From: JAHJGG01 sp041658785
GTDB taxonomy: Bacteria > Patescibacteriota > Patescibacteriia > Magasanikbacterales > UBA922
Assembly (NCBI GenBank): GCA_041658785.1
Contig: JBAZZL010000011.1
Coordinates: 1-32,250, forward strand
Length of the DNA: 32,250 bases
Reading direction: 5' to 3'
The translations under genes and the position numbers were made by a program. The notes under the pieces are model-generated. The model was not told the DNA's origin. It worked only from the letters and a program-made list of their open reading frames with translations, and made no database searches. This document shows, piece by piece, positions 28,611-32,250 of this stretch (position 1 is the first letter of the stretch; every line of letters starts with the position of its first letter).

Positions 28611-29879
28611 TTACAGGATTAAACATTCTTGCGAAAATTGGTTAAATAGGATGCGGGTGGCTAAGATATGGCGGATAATTTCTTCTATATTACCACGTTC
28701 AACCGAGACGCGCCAGAGAGTTGATTTTTTTATATCAGTAACCCCGCTGACGCCGAATTTATCAGTTAGGGTAGCAAGTTTGCTTTTGCCGACAAAGTCG
28801 TCGCGGTAGCGGACGAGCAGGAAGGCGCAGTGGTTTGGCTGGCCTTCTTGGCCGCTAAGCGCGGCGGCGATTTTTTCTTTGTTGGAATTAAATAATTCTC
28901 CGCTTTCAATTAAGCTATTCCAAACCGTTTCCTCTCTAATATCTGGTCCAGATATTTCCCAATGCGTTTTTCGCGAGATATTGGCGTGAATGCCGAGGTC
29001 TTGGAGCGTCTTTCTGATTGTTTCGGCTTCGTTGTCGGTGATGATGAGCTCGGTAATTAATTCGCGGGCATTGGCCGGCTTTTCGTATGTTGGCAATTGA
29101 TAGGCGGGCGGGGCGTAAGAGAGAGTTTTGACGCTAATTTTCCTTTTTTGGCTGATATAATTTCTCAGGGAGGCAAAAATCGGCTGGCCGCTCGCGCATC
29201 TCTCCGGGTGCGGCATCATTGCCAGGATATTGCCCGCGGCATTGCTGACCGCGGCGAGATTGTAGGCGGCGCCATTGGGGTTAATCGGAAATTCTGCCGT
29301 TAGCCTGCCCTCCCCGTCGCAATAACGGAAAACGGTTTGATCGTTCGCGATCAATTCTTTCAGCAGATCGTCGGGGATAATGAATCTTCCTTCGGCGTGG
29401 GCGACCGGCAGTTTGATGATTTGGCCGGGCGCCATCTCGCTCGTAAAAGCGTTGGCGCCGTTTGGCGACGAGAGCGTGATGTTGACCCAGGCGTTATAGA
29501 ATCCGGTACCGAGAATTTTTTCACCGCTGACCCGCTTGTTTACCGCGAGCGCCATGCCGATTTGATTGTTTTCCAGTCCGGGGACCAGTCCGGTTTCCAC
29601 CAAAATCTGCGCGCCGTTGCAGATTCCGAGCACGGGTTTTCCTTTCTCGCTTTCCGCGGCGATTATTTTCATCACCGGATCCAGCGAGGCGATAATTCCC
29701 GCTCGTCCTCGATCTTCGTAAGAAAATCCGCCGACGATAAAATAGCCCTCAAAATTTTCCAGCTTAGTATAATTGTCATTCCACAAAAATTCTATCGGCT
29801 CCATGCCGGCGGCGCGGATGGCGCGGCTTGATTCCGCTTCGCAATTTGAGCCGGGAAATTGAATGATGGCTATTTTCAT
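28611..29879 (-). CDS. purQ: FGAM synthase glutaminase PurQ fused to tandem PurS-like domains
   Basis: Residues 1-245 are PurQ, the glutaminase of FGAM synthase: IIQFPGSNCEAES at 5-17, GGFSYEDRGRAG at 50-61, Cys87 in GICNGAQ, His224 and Glu226 in MMPHPER. The remaining ~175 residues are not in normal PurQ (~225-260 residues). They contain two similar units, about 275-345 and 351-422. Each has an LGI/FGV turn, then a TxW strand (THWEIS, TLWRVS), a helix, and a LFN...E end (LFNSNKE, LFNQFSQE). This pattern fits the PurS fold (LG..V.D, then LLANPVIE), so I infer a PurQ-PurS-PurS fusion supplying both small subunits in one chain. The large subunit PurL is not recognised inside the window. M5 of the longer reading is the start. 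Confidence 0.85.
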   Translation of the reverse strand: MKIAIIQFPGSNCEAESSRAIRAAGMEPIEFLWNDNYTKLENFEGYFIVGGFSYEDRGRAGIIASLDPVMKIIAAESEKGKPVLGICNGAQILVETGLVPGLENNQIGMALAVNKRVSGEKILGTGFYNAWVNITLSSPNGANAFTSEMAPGQIIKLPVAHAEGRFIIPDDLLKELIANDQTVFRYCDGEGRLTAEFPINPNGAAYNLAAVSNAAGNILAMMPHPERCASGQPIFASLRNYISQKRKISVKTLSYAPPAYQLPTYEKPANARELITELIITDNEAETIRKTLQDLGIHANISRKTHWEISGPDIREETVWNSLIESGELFNSNKEKIAAALSGQEGQPNHCAFLLVRYRDDFVGKSKLATLTDKFGVSGVTDIKKSTLWRVSVERGNIEEIIRHILATRILFNQFSQECLIL

Positions 29880-29891
29880 AGGGTCGTCCAT

Positions 29892-30032
29892 GTCATTCCG
29901 ACCGGAGTCCCGATTCGCATCGGGACGGAGTGGAGGAATCCCTTAACGAGTGGTTTGTTGTGAATATTACATTACTGCTGGGATATTCTCTAAGGGATTT
30001 CTCGCCCCCCACAATGCGGGGCTCGGAATGAC
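29892..30032. repeat. MITE-like element with GTCATTCCGA terminal inverted repeats
   Basis: GTCATTCCGA (29892-29901) and TCGGAATGAC (30023-30032) are perfect ends. Inside are a GTCCCGAT-TCGC-ATCGGGAC hairpin (29907-29926), a GAGGAATCCCTTA pair (one mismatch) and about 46 bp of unique sequence. It is effectively two inverted copies of the REP family seen at 5185-5220. No ORF is present. Confidence 0.85.
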
Positions 30033-30047
30033 ATTTTTACACAAATG

Positions 30048-31145
30048 TTATCTTAGATCAAGCGATTCGGCGGTAAAAATTATGTTTTTTGGTTTGATGA
30101 TGACGGCTCGATTTCCATGTTCAATGTACCCGGCGTTTATTCCTTCAAATCCGTTCTTTTTAATAGTCAGTAAAGTTTTTTCCACGTCTTCCCGCGCAAC
30201 AAATAATGCGTAGTCCATGCCCATATTATAGGTGCCGTACATTTCTTCGTCGGATAGCTCGGCGTATTTTTGAATGGCCGAAAACACTTCGGGCGGTTCG
30301 CAAATTTTTTCAATAACGTAAGTAAAGCCGCCTCTCGCGCGCATGATTTTGCGCAGACCATGGCCAGTAATGTTGGAGACATAGTGAATATCTACTCCGG
30401 CGGAAAATAAATCTTGAATCAAACGCGCGTAAATGTTTGTTTTGTTTAACACCGCTTCGCCGAAGTATTGTCCGTTTGCTAATTTAGTTGCGTAACCGTC
30501 CGGCATTTTTTCCGCCACTGCCCGCGCGAGTGAAATCCCGTTGGCGTTTATCCCGCTGCTTCGGAGCATAATGATTCGATCGCTTGCCCGCAATTTTTTA
30601 TCAGTTATCAATTCTTTTTCTTGATCAATAACCCCGACCGCCGAGCCGCCAAGATCAATGCGGAGAGGGTCGACAATCGAGGCAAGCGTGGGGCTTTCGC
30701 CGCCGCCCCAACTCGCGCCGGCCGCGTCGCACCCCTCTTTCCATCCTTTTACCAAATCTCTAAAGCGCTCTTCGTCCTGAAACCAATCGTTTGAGCCAAC
30801 GGCCCAGTAGGCGTGCATGACAAGCGGTTTGGCGCCGACAGTAATCAAATCATTGATAACGGTGGCCACGGTTTCGTAGCCGATAATGTCATAATATGTT
30901 TTGCCGGTGATTTTGCGCGTCTCGTCCGCCACCAAGTTTTTGGTGCCCAGGCCTTCAATTACCGCGGCCATATAAATATTATTTTGCTTCCAAACATAAG
31001 CCGACTCGCCGCGGCTCGCGGAAATTTCTTCCATTCCGTGTTTTAACAAATTCGCGCCGGTTTGGGCCGCGACCGATTGAGCCAGTTTTTTAATTGGATC
31101 TTTTTTGGCGTAGTCGTCGCCGACGTCGGAGTATTTGATGGGCAT
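30048..31145 (-). CDS. purM: AIR synthetase (phosphoribosylformylglycinamidine cyclo-ligase)
   Basis: Closes the imidazole ring of FGAM to AIR using ATP. The 365-residue protein has YSDVGDDY at its start (family: YKDAGVD), EGLGTKNLVAD in place of the usual DGVGTKLK, VINDLITVGAKPL, GGGESPT, SSGINANGISLAR and NITGHGLRKIMR. These place it in the PurM superfamily but as a divergent member. Its position beside purQS and other pur genes supports the AIR synthetase role over other PurM-fold enzymes. The start lies 10 nt from a TTACGGATAA array arm, and the stop lies near a GGAATGACATTTTT element end. Confidence 0.9.
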   Translation of the reverse strand: MPIKYSDVGDDYAKKDPIKKLAQSVAAQTGANLLKHGMEEISASRGESAYVWKQNNIYMAAVIEGLGTKNLVADETRKITGKTYYDIIGYETVATVINDLITVGAKPLVMHAYWAVGSNDWFQDEERFRDLVKGWKEGCDAAGASWGGGESPTLASIVDPLRIDLGGSAVGVIDQEKELITDKKLRASDRIIMLRSSGINANGISLARAVAEKMPDGYATKLANGQYFGEAVLNKTNIYARLIQDLFSAGVDIHYVSNITGHGLRKIMRARGGFTYVIEKICEPPEVFSAIQKYAELSDEEMYGTYNMGMDYALFVAREDVEKTLLTIKKNGFEGINAGYIEHGNRAVIIKPKNIIFTAESLDLR

Positions 31146-31155
31146 AGTTTTTTTG

Positions 31156-31192
31156 CTTACTTACGGATAACGGATAATCCTGATTTACTGAT
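31156..31192 (+). repeat. direct repeat, left flank of the two-ORF cassette
   Basis: CTTACTTACGGATAACGG and onward, 37 nt, is 35/37 identical to 32036-32072, which lies exactly 880 bp away on the other side of the two orphan ORFs. It is a lone copy of the left arm of the palindromic array at 32036-32163. Confidence 0.88.
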
Positions 31193-31230
31193 ATTTATGT
31201 GTATCTTTCGCCATCAATGATTCAGGTCGT

Positions 31231-31259
31231 TTGACAGCGATGGTTAAGTTTGTTAGGAT
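31231..31259 (+). promoter_or_regulatory. promoter for the two-ORF cassette
   Basis: TTGACA (31231-31236), a 17-bp spacer and TAGGAT (31254-31259) point toward the orphan ORFs and away from purM. Confidence 0.7.
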
Positions 31260-31321
31260 ATTTTTATCAGGTGAGTGATGTCCCAGAGCCAGAGGCAGAT
31301 ACTTGAACGAAGGAGGAGAGA

Positions 31322-31549
31322 ATGAAGGCACTAGTCACTATCGATGGTAAGGATGTATTTGAGATTGAGTGGAGTGGAGATGGCAATGACGTGGAAGTCA
31401 ATACCAACTCTTCTACCCACCTGGAATTCAGGGATTTGGTTGGTCTCATTAAGGGGGTCAAGAGATTTATGAATGACCTCCACAACAGGGACGAGGTTGT
31501 GGCATTCACCCGGAGAAGGGTGGAGTGGCCCGATGATTCAAGAGACTAG
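31322..31549 (+). CDS. small orphan protein with strong SD
   Basis: A 75-residue acidic protein I do not recognise (MKALVTIDGKDVFEIEWSGD at the start). The N-terminal half looks beta-stranded, then a possible helix (FRDLVGLIKGVKRFMNDL) and a polar end. There is no signal or membrane segment. AGGAGG at 31311-31316, 5 nt before the ATG, is a near-ideal Shine-Dalgarno, unlike most genes in the window. Codon use is richer in GC-ending codons than in the neighbouring pur genes. It is the first of two ORFs behind one promoter, inside a segment bounded by direct repeats, so it is probably accessory and recently acquired. Function unknown. Confidence 0.65.
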   Translation: MKALVTIDGKDVFEIEWSGDGNDVEVNTNSSTHLEFRDLVGLIKGVKRFMNDLHNRDEVVAFTRRRVEWPDDSRD

Positions 31550-31584
31550 GAGACGCTTCACGAGAGCGAGAGGAGGGTTCAGAG

Positions 31585-31896
31585 ATGAAGGTAATGAGGT
31601 TCAGTGTCGTCGCGGATGATGGGAGCACCATCTCGGGTGTCTTCGATGAAGGTAAGCTCTTGGAGCTTACTGCGCAGTTTGTCCGCGCCAACGGCGACTT
31701 GGGCAGTCTGCGCGATATGCTGTTGGAAAGAAATCGCAGAGCAAAACTGCCTCGGGGGACGTCTAAAGCGCTTGTCCAAGCGACTCAGGCGCTCTCACGA
31801 CTTGTTAGACAGCGCGGTGACCTGGGACCAGGTCGGTCGCTGGAGGGCGGCATCACGATTCGGGAGCCAGCTGACGGAAGCATCGCCTCTAAGTGA
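31585..31896 (+). CDS. small orphan protein, second ORF of the cassette
   Basis: A 103-residue basic protein with no recognised domain. The N-terminal part (MKVMRFSVVADDGSTISGVF) looks beta-stranded; the middle is helical and arginine/lysine-rich (LGSLRDMLLERNRRAKL), followed by a low-complexity Gly/Arg end. AGGAGG (31571-31576) lies 8 nt before the ATG. It starts 35 nt after the previous ORF, so the pair is probably one transcript. A basic region could bind nucleic acid, but that is only a guess. A competing ORF in another frame (31604-32005) is rejected as it lacks an SD and runs through the downstream structured RNA. Confidence 0.6.
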   Translation: MKVMRFSVVADDGSTISGVFDEGKLLELTAQFVRANGDLGSLRDMLLERNRRAKLPRGTSKALVQATQALSRLVRQRGDLGPGRSLEGGITIREPADGSIASK

Positions 31897-31937
31897 CCGT
31901 GAGGTCAAGAAGAAATGCTTGTCGCGGGTAATGGGGG

Positions 31938-31998
31938 GTCCGTGGCAAGTTCTGTGCGTATCAGTGAAAGTATTGATACGCGCGGAATTACCACGGAC
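31938..31998 (+). ncRNA. structured RNA element after the cassette ORFs
   Basis: The outer stem GTCCGTGG (31938-31945) with CCACGGAC (31991-31998) encloses a perfect inner stem GCGTATCA (31956-31963) with TGATACGC (31974-31981). A GGTAAT/ATTACC pairing offers an alternative. No coding potential fits this stretch. It could be a 3' UTR structure or a separate small RNA; I recognise no known RNA family. Confidence 0.5.
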
Positions 31999-32013
31999 AA
32001 TTTAATGTAAAGA

Positions 32014-32034
32014 ACTGCCGAAGGGCGGTTTTTT
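32014..32034 (+). terminator. rho-independent terminator of the cassette
   Basis: ACTGCC pairs with GGCGGT (one T-G wobble) around a GAAG loop, followed by six T residues. It directly abuts the direct repeat at 32036. Confidence 0.85.
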
Positions 32035-32035
32035 A

Positions 32036-32163
32036 CTTACTTACCGATTACGGATAATCCTGATTTACTGATTTGAGTGATGCTAATCAACGAATGAATG
32101 CCAATCTACAAATCCTACAAATCAACAAATATCCGTAAATCAGAATTATCCGTTATCGGTAAG
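32036..32163. repeat. palindromic word array, TTACGGATAA family
   Basis: The left arm 32041-32072 and right arm 32131-32162 are complementary over 32 bp with three mismatches. The core repeats ACAAATC words. The right arm ends 2 nt before the stop codon of the truncated minus-strand ORF; the left arm is duplicated at 31156-31192. Confidence 0.9.
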
Positions 32164-32165
32164 CA

Positions 32166-32250
32166 TCAATATAATTTATCTCTCAAACCATTTAGCCAAG
32201 CGTCTTTTGCCTTTGATCCATCTATCTCAATCAAATCTGAAATCTGAAAT
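32166..32250 (-). CDS. C-terminal fragment of a truncated ORF, possibly purL
   Basis: An open minus-strand frame runs from the window edge to a TGA at 32166-32168 and ends ...KAKDAWLNGLRDKLY. It is only 27 codons, but the composition is protein-like and it is co-oriented with purM. PurL proteins commonly end in a similar Lys/Ala-Trp helical tail, and purL is the one missing step beside purM and purQS, so purL is a reasonable guess. The fragment is too short to prove it. Confidence 0.4.
   Translation of the reverse strand, partial: FQISDLIEIDGSKAKDAWLNGLRDKLY

Noticed and set aside
31146..31320. Purine or PRPP-type riboswitch upstream of the pur genes
   Set aside because: No conserved aptamer core was recognised; the leader on the purM side consists of the repeat arm only.
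31604..32005. 133-codon ORF overlapping the second cassette ORF
   Set aside because: No Shine-Dalgarno, odd composition rich in Ser/Arg/Cys/Trp, and it runs through the structured RNA; the 31585 frame has a well-placed AGGAGG.

Overview
The window looks like a chromosomal segment of a small-genome, candidate-phyla-type bacterium (Patescibacteria/CPR, probably Parcubacteria-like). That placement is an inference from gene content: a stand-alone EF-Tu domain-2-like protein, a PEGA-domain membrane protein, a secreted protein with a 'DGG...C...YC...GAC' N-terminal domain, a class II type PurE, and mostly SD-poor starts. No rRNA, tRNA, CRISPR array, transposase or integrase was seen.

Layout. (1) 110-8534, plus strand: a surface-polysaccharide block. 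It holds RmlB, a plant UER1-like bifunctional epimerase/reductase, a small coiled-coil protein, an EF-Tu domain-2-like protein, four GT2 glycosyltransferases and a long-type RmlA. RmlA, RmlB and the UER1-like enzyme would together make dTDP-L-rhamnose without separate RmlC and RmlD. (2) 8651-13707: a PEGA membrane protein on the minus strand, then murA, a CtpA-type S41 protease, a single-domain riboflavin kinase and ribH on the plus strand. (3) 13856-31145, almost all minus strand: purine biosynthesis. Reading along the minus strand the order is purM, purQ-S-S fusion, purC, purE, purB, purF, purD, a secreted gluzincin-like protein, purN, purH, a small orphan protein and guaA, with guaB on the plus strand. 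Only PurL is not recognised; a truncated ORF at the right edge may be its C-terminus. (4) 31156-32163: two small orphan ORFs with strong Shine-Dalgarno sites, followed by a structured RNA and a terminator, inserted in a palindromic spacer.

The most striking property is in the spacers. Nearly every intergenic region is filled by a palindromic array of short degenerate words 7-10 bp long (for example AGGTGAATT, GATTAAAA, ACACAGATTACC, AATTAAACAA). One arm carries several copies of a word and the other arm carries the reverse complement. At least eight unrelated word families share this architecture, and many arms end only 1-17 nt upstream of a start codon. The same kinds of word, and REP-like GC-rich hairpins, also occur in frame inside conserved genes (a glycosyltransferase, guaA, purH) and form the C-terminal tails of several proteins (ribH, purN, purE, the UER1-like enzyme). 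Two accessory gene units sit between duplicated or inverted array arms, which suggests the arrays can act as sites of gene capture. No spacer longer than 300 bases lacks an annotated element.
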